The notes under the pieces: generated by a model
Told to the model about the DNA's origin: nothing
Database searches by the model: none
What the model saw: only the letters and a program-made list of their open reading frames with translations
Assembly (NCBI RefSeq): GCF_042477335.2
Contig: NC_091248.1
Coordinates: 116,526,501 to 116,590,500, forward strand
Reading direction: 5' to 3'
DNA from: Ovis canadensis
Lineage: Eukaryota; Chordata; Mammalia; Artiodactyla; Bovidae
Length of the DNA: 64,000 bases
Translations under genes and position numbers: made by a program
In this document: piece after piece, positions 1-11,869 of the stretch
Layout: every line of letters starts with the position of its first letter
Position numbering within the stretch: position 1 is the first letter of the stretch

Positions 1-2523
1 ATTACTTATTTACATATCTTCCTTTCCACTTGTCTGGGAGAACCATGAGGCCAAGAATGCATACCCTCCTGCCTAGAACACACAGGTTTAGAAGAGCAGT
101 TCACCAAGTTCCTTTAGGAAGGACCAGCAATGAGAGATGTTTCCCCAGGATGTACAGACAGGAAGCAAGGGGAAGGAAGGAGTTAATGGCTGAACCTTTC
201 AACTGCTATGACTGGTAACCTTGGATTTAAATTTCTGTTTATCACAATTGGCCAGTGAAAAAGCATTTTCACCACAAATCCTTGTTTCCTCCAAGTTTTC
301 TAAAAACATAGCCCTATCAGTTTGAATCCTGCAAGCTCTTTCTCAGCCAAAAGGAATTTCCCTTTAAACAAAAACTATTCAGACATTTCCAAGATATGAA
401 ATGTTATTTAAAAAAAAAAAAAAAGATTTTCCACTCAGACGACTAGAAAACTGTTTGTAGGTTTTTTTTCCCCAGACTCCTCTTACTTGCCAAGAAGTCT
501 GAAGAGGGTTTTGTGTGTGTGTGTGTTTCTGATGTTAAAAAAAAATGTTCCTACCTCTGTGCCTCTGTTTTTCCATTCTTTATTTTGTCTGAATTTTACT
601 GAGGCAAGGTTTTTAAGTCAGAAGACAGAAGCTATGAAATGCAAAACTATATCCACCAAGTTACCTAAATGAAAGAAGCAATCAACTGAACTTTGTTGTT
701 GCTGTTTTAAATCATCCACTTTTTTTAAAGATCAGGAGTGGGAGCATGATACTCAGCACAGAACAGTGGTGGAGTTAAAAGGAACCTCTGGGACCATAAC
801 ACAAACGCTGCATTTTAGAGCAGCAGAAACCAAGGAGGAGGATGTAGAGTAACTTGTACTATAGTGAGTTTTACCAAAGAAAAGCTCTCTTCCAAGATAC
901 TTGTAAGAAGAAGCAGGCATAGACGTTTGAGTAGTTCAGAGTCACCTATCTCAACTCTTTAAAAGCTCTTCAATAATGTCAATAAAATTTAGATAAATAA
1001 ATGACGCAAGAACAGAGCAACTCAAAGGCAGGCAATTCAACACGGGGCAACTGTAACTGGGCTCGACAGCAGCTACACACACCCAACGTATCAACAGCGC
1101 ATGATCTAAGAGGTGATGTCTGACTCTCACATGGACCTTCCACTTAGTCCCAGAAAAAAATTAGACATCCCACTGGAACACCACAAAGGGCTTCCAAGCT
1201 GAAGAATAAGCACAAGCCCACCCCAACCTGTATCTGATGGGTGACACTGACTTGAGAAATAGCTGGGTCCCAGCGGTGACTTGTGAGCCTCTCATGGGTT
1301 TACCCTGCAGTAGAGCTGGGTCAGTAAACATCCCCTAAGATCACAGGGGTGCAGTGATCAGGAGGATCAAAGTGTTCCCAGCTCTTCTCAAAGTACCACA
1401 TCAGGAAGATTCAAAAGTCATCCAGCCAGAGCTGCTCAACAGCTCACGATGGCCCAGAAGAATCTTGGGTCATATTCCAAAGATCTCCCAGGTTCCATCC
1501 ACTGACAACTAACAAATGTAAAGATCTGAGACTAGCTGTACTGAAGCTGATAGAGGAGCCCAAGAGAGCGCAAAAGTACCAAACGCTCACATTTAATAGA
1601 TGGTTAGGCAGCTGGCAAAGGAGGAAACATGAAGCGTTCCAGGTGTCACCAAAGCCAAAGCAAAAATAAGTTACAAGACGACCATGTGGTCAGCCAATAT
1701 CGCCAAATGTCTCCATGAGGCTTTGCAGGTAGGGATGGAGAGAAGATTAGTGGATCGAATGGTCAGAGAGAAGTTGGAGACCCCTGAGGCAGCAGTCGGA
1801 ACCAGAACATACAGGAGGCCGAAGTAGAAAGTGAGGAAGTGGAGACTGCAGCTATTGTCTGAGAAAACCTGGCAGTAAACAAGAGAGAAAAACTGAGCAG
1901 AGGAAGGAGGGGCAGTAGCATCTGGCAAACATGTGTTCAAGGCAGAGGCCTGTGTTTACAGCAGAAGGCAGAAACTGAGGAGGAGAGGAAATGAAAATGC
2001 GTGAGAGGGAATAATTACAGGTCCCTGAGCTTCCTGAATGATGTCAGACTCCTGAGGTGGGAACACCTCCTCCCCAGAAAAAAGACATTTGACTCTGGGG
2101 AGAGGGTGGGAAAGTGTGCCCACTATGGGCCTGGCAGATACATGGGAAGAACCTGGGCCCCAAAGAAGAGAGGGAACTTGCACACAGGTCACCAGACACA
2201 GTGGCCCTGGATTCCAAATCTGCCTGGCTCAAAGGCCTCTGCCTTCAACTCTAGTGGAAACTGGGGCTGTTACACAATCACACCCCCTCTCATCTTGTTC
2301 TCAAAACTAAACAAGGAAAGTTATTGACATCAAACTACCCAACTCACTTTCATATTAAGTTTTCAGACTTGCAGAGGCTTTCACAAGCATCCAGAGTTTT
2401 AAAAAAATACATTAACAGAAGAGACCAAGGCCACCGAGCTTCTCCAAGACTGCCTCCCTCTATGTAACAGCGTGTTAAACAAGCATTACACATCTCTGAG
2501 CATGGCAAACTTGGTGGTGGTGG

Positions 2524-2795
2524 TTGTTCAGTCACTAAGTCATGTCCAAACCTTTGTGATGTGACCCTATGGACTGCAGCATGCCAGGCTTCCCTGTCCT
2601 TCACTCCTCACTACTGAGGCGTTTGCTCAAACTCATGTCCCTTGTGTCAATGATGCCATCCAACCATCTCATCCTCTGTCACCCGCTTCTCCTCTTGCCC
2701 TCAATCTTTCCCAGCATCAGGGTCTTTTCCAATGGGCCCGCTCTTCACATCAGGTGGCCAAAGTAGTGGAGCTTCAATTTCAGCATCAGTTTGGG
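2524..2795 (-). mobile_element. BovB LINE 3' fragment (older type)
   Basis: The sequence matches the antisense BovB 3' end: a gttcagtcactaagtc start, then the catcctctgt and cccagcatcagggtcttttcc segments. It is diverged and 5'-truncated. It belongs to the older ttgttgttcag-type subfamily rather than the young ttcagttcagttcag type. Confidence 0.85.
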
Positions 2796-3560
2796 AGCAG
2801 AGAAAAAACAGTCATGTCCCCTGCCTTCAAGGAACTTGTGTTACAGCTAAGCATCTCTCATTTTGGTTCAAGGCCTCAGATTCTCCCCAGATAAATAGGC
2901 CATCACCTCCTAAGTGCCTCGCGAGTAACCCAGACACTTCCATCCAGGGAAAAAATGAGGTCACATGGTACTTCACTTGGAATAGCCGTGAAGGGCATGT
3001 GGTGAGCCACATGGGGGGAGTATACTCAAGGCTGACACCCATGATGGATTTCACCATTTCCTTTCAGTCTTGCCTCTACTGAGGTAGGGAATGTAAACAC
3101 TACTCCTTCATTCATAAACTCACTCACTTGGGCAATTCAGACACCCTGCACCCATAGGTCCTCAATCCTATCAAATGCCCATCCAAGGCCTTAGGCCATT
3201 TGCCCCAAGACAGTCCACAGAGTGCTCAGAGCTATGCCAGGCTAAGGCAGGCAGTTTAAGCTGCAAACGAGCACACTCTGACCTTATCCCTGTTTGAACA
3301 GCCATATGCAACTGGAAAAACAACTTCTTCGGAAAAACACATCCAGCTTTCTGCCTGCAGAGATGAGGTTATGTGGACCTCAAACAGAACAAGTCCTTCT
3401 TGTCCTGCATGGTGATCATGATTAAGGCTCGGCTAGTTACCTCCAGCCCTGATATTTGACCATGATGCAGAGAGTTCAGATAATATAGGTAATTCTACAT
3501 TTCCTCATTCGTGAGTTGGAACACAGCAGTACCGTCTCCATGACAGCCTTTACGTGCATT

Positions 3561-3771
3561 GCAGTTGTTTCGTTGCTAAGTCGTATCCGACTCTTTCACA
3601 ACTCCATGGACTATAGCCTACCAGGTTTCTCTGTCCATGAGATTTCCCAGGCAAGCATACGGGAATGGGTTGTCATTTCCTTCTCCAAGGGATCTTCCTG
3701 ACCCAGGGATCAAACGTGAGTCTCCTGCATTGGCAGGCACATTCTTTACCACTGAGCCACCTGAAAAGCCC
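3561..3771 (-). mobile_element. Bov-tA SINE
   Basis: Antisense Bov-tA. The Bov-A part (ctaagtcgtatccgactc) comes first. The tRNA-Glu-like head follows in reverse (ttctttaccactgagccacc). No clear TSD was seen. Confidence 0.85.
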
Positions 3772-4299
3772 ATGCACGCACAGCAATTTCATATTTAAAT
3801 GTCTCAAAACTTCTAACATTTGCTAGCCCATCTTTATGAGAAAAACAACCATTGGCTAAAGGAACATATTTTTTCATTAAGGGAAGGTCCAGCAACTCAG
3901 ACTATTTTAGCAATGATCGTTACACATGGTCATGCTGGTTGCGTCTAAACCAATCAAGTAAATCCCGTTCTAGCCATTGGGATTTAGAAATGATGAAGTC
4001 ATCCAATCCTTGATAATAAAGCTTAAAGAGAAATCAGGTGGTGAGCATCTGAAAAGTTTCTCTCATCCTAAAAACAGACACAGGCAAGGCACGACCTTTC
4101 TTCTTCCTCTGGATATTGTCATATTGAATACTTGAGACCCATATAGGTATGAGTTGCTTTCTGGTCACCAACAACTTGGAGATGAAACCTGGAGATGGAA
4201 TCTAGGCCCACACTGACTGAGGAGCACATGAATCAGCCCAACATGTAGCTATACTTTTAGGCATCTTGCAACAGAACATAATAATTCACTTATTATGTA

Positions 4300-4475
4300 G
4301 GAAATGGTGGCGGCTCAGCTGGTAAAGAATCCTTCTGCAATAGAGGAGACCTGGGTTCGATCCCTGAGTTGGGAAGATCCCCTGGAGAAGGGAAAGCCTA
4401 CCCACTCCAGTATTCTGGCCTGGAGAATTCCATGGACTATACAGTCGCAAAAAGTCGGATTTCACTTTCACTTTC
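4300..4475 (+). mobile_element. Bov-tA SINE
   Basis: Sense Bov-tA with tRNA-like head (ctcagctggtaaagaatcc, gggttcgatccctg) and Bov-A body (ggagaatt, tatacagtcgc). A probable 8-bp TSD, attatgta, lies at 4292-4299 and 4476-4483. Confidence 0.85.
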
Positions 4476-5511
4476 ATTATGTAAGCAGTCTGAATCAATT
4501 TTCAGTTGTTCACAGCTGTGAGCATTGTCCTTTAATTCGATTATTAATCTAGATGCAAGGCCTGATTTCTCCTGCCAGAGCAACTTCACATCAGAGTTCG
4601 AGAGATTATCACTCAGGGATCTCTCAAGAAAGAGAACAAGTACAAAACCCAACATTGCCCTCTGATCTTCCAGAATCATGTCCAAACCCACCTTCCCTCA
4701 ACCCATGTCAACCCCATAAGAACAACTTTGTAGGAAATAATATAATTGAGTCAAAGACTTTTCACCACGTCAATGAAAATTCTTTAAATCATCACTAAAT
4801 CAGTAACAATGCAAGGCTGCCTTGGGGAGGGAGTTCCCCAAATACTTCTCCCCCACTACCTGGCTATTGCCTTGGGTTCTGTATTTAGAGATTCACCCTT
4901 TTAATCTGAAGTAATTATTGTTAAAAATAAATGCCCACTTAGAGGGTGACATGTTAAGTATTATGAATATTAATATTTTTAGTGTTAAGCTTATCAAATC
5001 TTTCCTGAGAGCAAAATGAAAGAGAAGGGGTTGAAAAGGGAACACCATTACAGCAAGCACTTGGGATCCAAGAAGTGAGGGAAACACAAAAGGAGTGGGA
5101 CTGAAGAAAGGTGACATAGGGCCTCCGAGACATAATCTATTGACTTCACAATTCTGTCTCCTACTGGAATTCATTACCTTTATTCAGCTGGTGGAGGTCA
5201 GGTAACCAGAGGTCAGGTAACCAGAAGTAATGAATTCTCACTCATGAGGACCCAGAGTCTCACACAGAATCTGGCCAGGGACCAACAGTTGGAGATGAAC
5301 ATCACAGCAAAAGCTCCCATATCCCACTGGAGCCCCATCAAGTCTCTGGGCCACTAAAAGGAAGGGGAAAGCACCAGCCTCGGAGATCAGCATCTACCTT
5401 CCAGCAGTCACTGTGGCTGCAGAAGCCAGATGGCCTCACATTCTCACCCCAGGCAGGGAGGACCCTCCTCTTAACTCACTCCCCACCTACCACCCTCTGG
5501 CCTCAGTCTTT

Positions 5512-5590
5512 CTTTTATTGGATTATAATTGTTTACAGTGTTGAATTAGTTTCTGTTGTACAACAAAGTGAATTAGCTGTATCACAATAG
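5512..5590 (-). mobile_element. L1 3' UTR fragment
   Basis: A short stretch resembling the antisense ruminant L1 3' UTR (attggattataattg, gttgtacaacaaagtgaat). It is too short to place in a subfamily. Confidence 0.5.
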
Positions 5591-5639
5591 CCAGGTCGTA
5601 GAAGCAAGGTAGATGGCCATGAATGAATGAATAAAGGAG

Positions 5640-5793
5640 ATGGATGAGATGGCTGGATGGCATCACGGACTCGATGGACATGAGTCTGAGTGAACTCCGG
5701 GAGATGGTGATGAACAGGGAGGCCTGGCGTGCTGCGATTCATGGGGTCGCAAAGGGTCGGACACGACTGAGCGACTGAACTGAACTGAACTGG
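5640..5793 (+). mobile_element. BovB LINE 3' end (young)
   Basis: The last 150 bp or so of a sense BovB, from gagatggctggatggcatc to the repeated ctgaactgaactgaact tail. It is strongly 5'-truncated and close to consensus. Confidence 0.88.
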
Positions 5794-5974
5794 TACAGAT
5801 ATCTGATGGGCTCAGTCATTTACCTTTAAGAACCAACTGGATATAAAATTTAAGCAGCATAACCACTAAAAAATTCTACAAAGAACTGGATTTACACAAA
5901 TTTAGCATTTAAAACGAGCAGAACTAAAGTAGGAGGTTGGAATTAACAGATACACACTGCTATAAATAAATCAG

Positions 5975-6125
5975 TAGTGTGTATCTGCTTATAGCATGGG
6001 AAACTATACTCAGTATTTTGTAATAACCTATAAGAAAAAAGAATCTGAAAAAAGAAAAAAATTTTATATATATATATAAATAAATCTTGTGCTGTATACC
6101 TGAAACTAACACAACATTGTAAATA
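5975..6125 (+). mobile_element. L1 3' end fragment with TA-rich segment
   Basis: It resembles the sense L1 3' UTR end: a gcatgggaaactat segment, gtaataacctata and cctgaaactaacacaacatt. A short TA run (about 6066-6078) lies inside. Confidence 0.65.
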
Positions 6126-6132
6126 GACTATT

Positions 6133-6344
6133 TTGTTGTAGTTGTTTAGGCAGTAAGCTGCATCTAACTCTGTGACCCAATGGACCCTGGCCTTCCAGGC
6201 TGCTCTGTCCATGGAATTCTCCAGGCAAGAATACTGGAGTGGCTACCATGCCCTTCTCCGGGAGATCATCCCAATCCACTGATCGAACTCGAGAGTCTTG
6301 CATTGGCAAGCAGATTCTTTACCACTGAGCCACCAGGGAAGCTC
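6133..6344 (-). mobile_element. Bov-tA SINE
   Basis: Antisense Bov-tA, with Bov-A core (aattctccaggcaagaatac) then the reversed tRNA head (ttctttaccactgagccacc). It abuts the preceding L1 fragment. Confidence 0.85.
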
Positions 6345-6876
6345 AGAAATACTTCAGTAAGATAAAATAAAATACTAAGCAGAACCTCTGTCATTATCTT
6401 TGGAAACACTTGGTAGTTCCAACTGTATACCTTTAAAAACAAATCATTGTAAACACTGATAAAATTCCTGTTTTTCAGATCGCTGAACTGAGCCATAGGA
6501 AAGATACCAAGAGCATGAAGCATCGTACACAAATCCACTGCTAATCTTCCAGCCTCAAAGCCCTTCTTCCCCCAAACACCCCTGCTTCCTCTATTCAGTA
6601 CCCAAGGCCTCCCCCAACTCTGGTGGTGTTAAGCGAGCATCAGATCCCCATCCCTACAAGGAAATGGAGGCCAAAATCACCTCTAGTCCAGTTTTATGTG
6701 GTGCCTTTAAGTTGTCATTATTCAATCCCTAAATACTTTCAGGAGGTAAAAATTTGAACAGTACAAAAGGAATGGTGTAAAAACAACTCCCTCTCTCTTC
6801 CTCCCTCTCTTGACCTCTAGTCCCTCAAGTCACCTTAATAGAAAATCATTATGTTTCTTGAGCATCCTCCCAGATA

Positions 6877-7207
6877 TTGTTGTTGCTGTTCAGTTGCTAA
6901 GCCATGTCTAACTCTTTGCAACCCCATGAACTGCACCATGCCAGGCTTCCCTGTCCTTCACTATCTCCCGGAGTTTGCTCCAGCTCATGTCCATTGAGTT
7001 GGTGATGCCATCCAACCATCTCATCCTGTGTCACCCACTTCTCCTCCTGCCCTCAATCTTTCCCAACATCAGCATCTTTTCCAATGAGTCAGCTCTGCAT
7101 CAGGTGGTCAAAATATTGGAGCTTCAGCATCAGTCCTTCCAATGAATAGTCAGGGCTGATCTCCTTTAGGATTGACTGGTTTGATCTCCGTGTTGTCCAA
7201 GGGACTA
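6877..7207 (-). mobile_element. BovB LINE 3' fragment (older type)
   Basis: Antisense BovB beginning ttgttgctgttcagttgcta and running through the catcctgtgtcaccc and ccttccaatgaatagtcagg segments. It ends at gtccaagggacta, so it is 5'-truncated. Confidence 0.85.
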
Positions 7208-7924
7208 TACCCCAGATTTAGTCGGGGTATATAATAATATATACAGATAAGATTTATAGACTGTTTTGCTCTTTAAATTGCAAAATCCCACAGTAAATTC
7301 CCAGAAGTGTAATCTGCACAGAATCTTAGAGGAAACACATCAACATTAGAAATGTCCAATACTCTGGGGCAGGCTGAGGGGAATTTGACAAGGTGTCTTA
7401 CAATGATTTGAAACCATAAAATACACACTCCTCATTTTTATAGCTGCCATCTTTTATGAAATCACTTTTAGCCTGTATCCAAAAGAAGTACTCATTGATT
7501 TAAAATTATATCTCATCATCTGTATGGGAACTAATTTTTAAGCTTCAAGAGGAACTGCAAGGCTCTAATAATTCAAGATCTAATGAGCAATTCCAAATTC
7601 AATCTATCTATGCGCTCCTTTCACTGCGCCTGATGGCTCACAGAAGGTGCCTGGGAGATGTGACAATCCCAGCCTCCGGCAACTTCTATGTTTTTAAAAT
7701 CAGGTAGGTGACAGTTTTGCCAAACAGACAGTAGCAATCACGCATGTAGTAGCTAAATCCCTATTTAGAGCAAAAGAGTGATCACGCTAGGAAGGGCTGG
7801 TGGCTGCACTGCCACCTTGGTTAAATATTAGCCGCCTTCAGACTCAGCAATTTCTGACTCCCCAAATATCCTTTCCCATTCCCTGACTCAGTTCCTTTTA
7901 AGTCTAGATCCTTCATTCATACAG

Positions 7925-8045
7925 CACAGTGGGCAAAAGCTTGGGCGCTGGAGGCAGGCAGACTTGAGTTTAAATGACCTTTACCAATTTGCTTAAACTC
8001 ATTAAGCCGCAGCTTTTTAATCTGTAAAACAACTCCTTCATTAGA
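7925..8045 (+). mobile_element. MIR SINE fragment
   Basis: It follows the MIR core pattern: cacagtgggcaaaagc, then gggcgctggaggcaggcagac, gagtttaaatgacc and taatctgtaaaac. It is an old mammal-wide SINE, diverged. Confidence 0.6.
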
Positions 8046-8060
8046 ACATAGAGGGTTTGT

Positions 8061-8178
8061 GGGTTTTTTTGCCACAATGCAGGGCATGCAGGATCTGAAT
8101 TCCCAGTCCAGGGATCAAACCCATGCCCCTGCAGTGGAAGCAGGAATTCTTAACGACTGGACTAACAGGGAAGTTCCA
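8061..8178 (-). mobile_element. CHR-type tRNA SINE fragment
   Basis: Antisense head of a cetartiodactyl CHR SINE: gatctgaattcccagtccag, gggatcaaaccc and taacgactggact followed by cagggaagttcc. Confidence 0.7.
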
Positions 8179-8589
8179 TTGAGATATCATTTTTGTAAAG
8201 CAATAAGTACAATGCCTTTCATCAGAACTAGCTACATAATCTATGGGACCTGATACAAAGTCCAAATGTGGAGCCCCTTGTTCAAAGATTATTAAGGATT
8301 TCAAGATGGTGACAGCATAGCGTCAGATTGCAGGTCCCTGTGGGACTGCACAGGTGGTAGGCCTATGAAGCTAGCCCTCCCTTTCAGATGATAAATGTTC
8401 AATAGATGGTAACTATACTACCTTACCAATTTTCCTCCCTGCAAGCTCTCCACTCCCTATGTGATGCCTAATCTACTCAACTTGGAAAGTTTCAGTAAGC
8501 CTTTCCAAAAACAGGCACTTTGCCTGGAGTAACCTGCATTTACAAGGAAAAAACTGACCCAAATGGGGGGATCTAAAACAGAAAGTGAT

Positions 8590-9190
8590 GTTACCATAAG
8601 TTCATGCCAGATGCACTCCCACCTGAGGGCCTTTGCTCTGGTTTTTCAACCTGCTGAGATCCTTCTTCCCTCCTTCAAGCCTCTGTTCAGATCCACTTTG
8701 TATGGGAGGCTTATTCTGATCACTCAATTCACTTTATCCCCCTTACCTTACTCTATTCTCCTTACACTCTATCCCCCTTACCTCACTCTCATTTTACTTT
8801 TTCCATAGTACTTTATTGTCCAGCATAACATATCTCTTATTTCTTATGCTTGTTTCATTGTTTATCTTTCCTTGAACAAACACGCATAGAGTGTAAGTTT
8901 CTCAAGGTCAAGCATTTTGAGTTTTTTTTTGTTCACTGATATACCCCAGCTGCTTGAGGGCAAGAGGAGAAGGGGGTGACAGAGGATGAGATGGTTGGGT
9001 GGCATCACCGATTCAATGGACTTGAGTTTGAGCAAACTCTGGGAAATAGTGAAGGATAGGGAAGCCAGGTGTGCTGCAGTCCATGGGGTCACAAAGATTC
9101 CAAGATGACTATCAACTGAACAACAACAACTGCTTAGAGCAGTGTTTTGCACATAGAAGCTACTCAACAACCATTCACTGAAAGAACAAA
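8590..9190 (-). mobile_element. L2 LINE 3' end, interrupted by BovB
   Basis: It resembles antisense L2: ctgagggcctttgctctgg, a tactttattg segment, and after the BovB insertion gttttgcacatagaagctac then tcaacaaccattcactga. The match is diverged. The two halves flank the BovB fragment 8957-9130. Confidence 0.6.
8957..9130 (+). mobile_element. BovB LINE 3' end inside L2
   Basis: Sense BovB 3' end, from gggcaagaggagaaggggg to ctgaacaacaacaa. It sits between L2 halves. Flanks ctgcttgag (8951-8959) and ctgcttaga (9130-9138) look like a slightly decayed TSD. Confidence 0.8.
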
Positions 9191-9729
9191 TAAATCTTTG
9201 AGTGAATGCATAATCAGGCCACACTTTTTCTACTTAGAGGTCAGGCCATTTCACATTATGGCAATAATAACGAGCTCTGCAACTGGATACTCAACAGAGT
9301 TCAAGAAACAGATGGGAAAGTTATCTATTTTCAAATCTCTGCCAAACTCCCCTTAGTTTAGAAGGAATATAATCCAGTCGTCTGTGCTACTAAATCTCAT
9401 CTTTCAACGCTAATTCATATACTTAGTTTGTAGGCCATGACTTGCAACAGTGACAAGTGGTATTTTATATGAGAGCTGCCCAGAAGAGAGACAAGTCCCT
9501 AAGTGGCAGACATAAAAAATAACTGAAAAAAAATCAAATTAGAAGAAAAATAATCACCCGTCACTGCTTCATCACAATGACAGAGAAAAACTAAGCCCTT
9601 ACTACCAAGAGGAAGGTAAGGTCTTTACTCCTGAAACTGTTTATAAAGATGTGAGAGCCAGCCTGAGCAGTTCTGCCTGGAATTAATGCCACAGTCACAG
9701 GTAGCATCTCAAACCCTGAGATCTCACAA

Positions 9730-10275
9730 ATGCAAGTCCCGAGGCCCAAGGAAGGGAATGTGGACCCTGCACATAATTTATCCCACCAGCTGAAAGACAA
9801 CCCAAAGCATTACAGCTGTTGGATGAGACATTTACACAGTATTCACAACGACAAAAGAGAAGAGCTGCCCCTCGCACATGGTTCAGGTGTGGCCCACGTC
9901 AGGAGAAACATCTGGAGATATTATCAGAAGATATTTGAAGGCCAATGTGCTCTCAGCTCTGTCTTGGCAACAGGAAGCACATCTGGGCCCCCAGTTGAAA
10001 TGCAGTCCACATGGTCTCCTTGGGACAGGCTGGTCGAGCACAGCCCAAAAGATCACACCACACAGCTGGCTTTTGACCCAGCATGGGCTTCCACTCCCTC
10101 TCTGCCCGCCCTCCGCCTGTTTTCAACAAGCCATTCTCAGCCACCACAAATACTTTGGTGGGAATCACAGGGAGGCCCTCCTCCCTTTTCCCAAAATAAC
10201 GTCAGCCAGAGGCCAAGGCCAGAGAGGTGGAGCCTGCAGGCCATTTTGCAAAAGTTTCAAATATCCTGGCACTGA
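9730..10275 (+). other. 181-codon open frame in CREB3L2 intron 1, probably non-coding
   Basis: An ATG-started frame stays open for 181 codons in repeat-poor DNA, antisense to CREB3L2. I recognise no domain, signal peptide or membrane segment. Composition (Pro, Ser, His, Gln) is that of chance translation. A second overlapping frame (9878-10330) is also long, which points to locally stop-poor sequence rather than selection. I would not annotate it as a gene without transcript or conservation evidence. Confidence 0.2.
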
Positions 10276-11204
10276 CCCCACTAAAAGAATCATAAAGGAA
10301 AAACAGCCAAGCTTCTCATTTTCTTATTAGTGTTTCTCCTTCTCTCTCTCAATATAAACTCTGCATTTGTAAAAAGAAAAAAGAAACAAAGAGATCTCAC
10401 AATAAAGTCATAGTCTCAGTGCTGGCTGTTGTAAACACAATTTCATGTTGCAAATTTAATGCTAAACACTTAGTTGAAATTGAAAACTTTTAAAGAAATG
10501 TGCGTGCTCTATGAGAGTTTAATGCCCAAAAGGGTCGCTGGGGCATAAGGCTGAGCAAGGAACTGGTGAGCTGTCCCACCTTCCCTAAACCCTTTCCGAA
10601 ATGTGCACTGTCTCAGATTTTCCATACCCCTTTGCTGATCTTTCCTCTGAAGAAGGAGGAAGCAGACTTCTTGGCTGCATGGTTAAAGGAGTCAAATAAA
10701 GCAATCTTTCTCCTAAAAGGAAGGGGCCTTTTTTCAAAACATACACACATACCTAGAGGTATATTTCTTAAAATACAAATTAAAAAAGTAAAGAAGAGAG
10801 GGAGAGAATATGACGGCGAAGGAAAGAAACTGCTACTTTGTTTTGTCCAGTTTTTTTAAAAGCATCCCACAAAAATCAGTAGCAAACGAAACATTATCAA
10901 ACCATCTACCCGTTCTCCAGCTTTATGGAGCAATAGGAAATGAAATAGCAGATGTGAAAAGCCCCCGGGGAAGAGTATAAGTTGCTAAAGGAATACAAAG
11001 GGTCGTTACTGTTATCAAAAATTTAAAAGGGCCAGCGGCCCACCTTCACTTTTCAGCTAGAAAAACCACACCTCTCCCCAGATTGCTCCATTCCAGGCAA
11101 GCTCTTCCCCAAATACTCCCTTCCGAGTTTCCGGTCCCGAGCTGTTCCTTTGATGACAATTATCCCTCTCCAGCCGCCCCTTCCCCTGCCCACCGAGTCC
11201 TCAC

Positions 11205-11306
11205 CGTGTGGTACATGAGAGCCTCGGTCTCCCCTGGCTCTGACAGCTCGCTCAGCTTGCGGTCCCACTGCAGGACGCTCTGCTCCCCGCTCTCCAGCAC
11301 CTCCAT
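11205..11306 (-). CDS. CREB3L2: CREB3L2 coding exon 1 (N-terminal 34 codons)
   Basis: CREB3L2 (BBF2H7) is an ER-membrane bZIP transcription factor. It is cleaved in the Golgi under ER stress and activates secretory-pathway genes such as those for COPII coats. The translated exon starts MEVLESGEQSVLQWDRKL and ends ALMYHT. From memory this matches the mammalian CREB3L2 N-terminus with only a few substitutions (Ser at residue 10; GET near residue 26 where human has GDG). The start ATG (11306-11304) sits in an optimal Kozak context, ccaccatgg. An in-frame TAA lies upstream at 11454-11456 with no ATG between. The exon ends with a consensus donor, acg|gtgagg (intron begins at 11204), in phase 0. 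Only the start of the acidic activation region is here; the bZIP, transmembrane segment and lumenal domain lie outside the window. A retrocopy is excluded by the intact donor. Confidence 0.93.
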
Positions 11307-11690
11307 GGTGGTCCGAGGCGCGATGGGCCGAGGATGCTGAGCGCAGGAGGGGAGCGGACTGGGCGGCCTCGGTGGGCGAGATCCGCCTCCGCGTGAGAGT
11401 GTGTGCCTGTGTGTGTGCCCGTGTGTGCGTGCGTATGCGTGTAGCTTATGCACTTAGGAAGCAAACGGTTCACTCCTCTGCCTCAGACAGAACTGCCAAG
11501 GGTCCAGTGTCCTCGGAGATCTGAGAATCTCCTGAGGAGACAGATTGTCCAGAGATCAGATCGTAGGCTGAGGAGAATAAACCAGGGTGTGCCTCCAAAA
11601 TAAAAGCAGGAGATCAGGTCTCATCCCAAGAAAAGCCCCTCTCAATAAGCCCACTCTCCGCTACTGCTCCAGACTCAAAACTTAGAGACT
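11307..11690 (-). other. CREB3L2: CREB3L2 5' UTR (approximate extent)
   Basis: The transcript start is not visible. A TSS near 11680-11700 is inferred from the inverted CCAAT boxes at 11755 and 11784, which would then sit about 60-100 bp upstream. A purine-pyrimidine (GT/CA) rich block lies at about 11399-11443. A short upstream frame of 22 codons (ATG at 11624-11622, stop ending at 11556) would be in the leader if the TSS is as inferred. Confidence 0.55.
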
Positions 11691-11754
11691 CCCCAGGGAT
11701 CCTCAGCTCTGCTCCAGGTCGCAACTAAGATTCCGCCTCCCTCCAGGACGGGGA

Positions 11755-11759
11755 CCAAT
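11755..11759 (-). promoter_or_regulatory. CREB3L2: CCAAT box (ATTGG on gene strand)
   Basis: The core gaccaatcgg lies about 450 bp upstream of the start codon. It pairs with the box at 11784 at 29-bp spacing, close to three helical turns, a geometry common for tandem NF-Y sites. Confidence 0.6.
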
Positions 11760-11783
11760 CGGATGCTCACTTCGCCGCCCTAT

Positions 11784-11788
11784 CCAAT
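11784..11788 (-). promoter_or_regulatory. CREB3L2: CCAAT box (ATTGG on gene strand)
   Basis: The core tatccaatca is a strong NF-Y match in the same orientation as the box at 11755. Confidence 0.6.
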
Positions 11789-11869
11789 CAAAAGTCTTGC
11801 TCTCCGCCCAAAGGCAGGGACTGCGGGAAGTCCCCGCCCATGCCTTGGAATGTGGGCAGGCAGCGCCTT

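Larger units (their letters stand above)
1..11204 (-). other. CREB3L2: CREB3L2 intron 1 (5' part)
   Basis: Everything left of the CREB3L2 exon 1 donor is intronic for that minus-strand gene. I saw no sequence encoding the expected start of exon 2. Repeats inside are listed separately. The stretches 1-2520, 2800-3560, 3775-4290, 4490-5510, 6350-6870, 7210-7920, 8180-8590 and 9190-11200 show no gene or repeat I can name, only short A-runs (about 408-424) and a small GT run (about 515-527). The 2 kb next to the exon (9200-11200) is nearly repeat-free, as is common for regulatory intron starts. Confidence 0.85.

Noticed and set aside
11160..11453. N-terminally extended CREB3L2 frame starting about 49 codons before the accepted start
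   Set aside because: The apparent start at 11453 is GTG directly after an in-frame TAA. No upstream ATG exists in frame, and the ATG at 11306 has an optimal Kozak context and matches the known N-terminus.
11252..11473. Frame overlapping the CREB3L2 start codon that could act as an overlapping uORF
   Set aside because: Its first codon is GTG at 11473, not ATG, so ordinary scanning would not use it.
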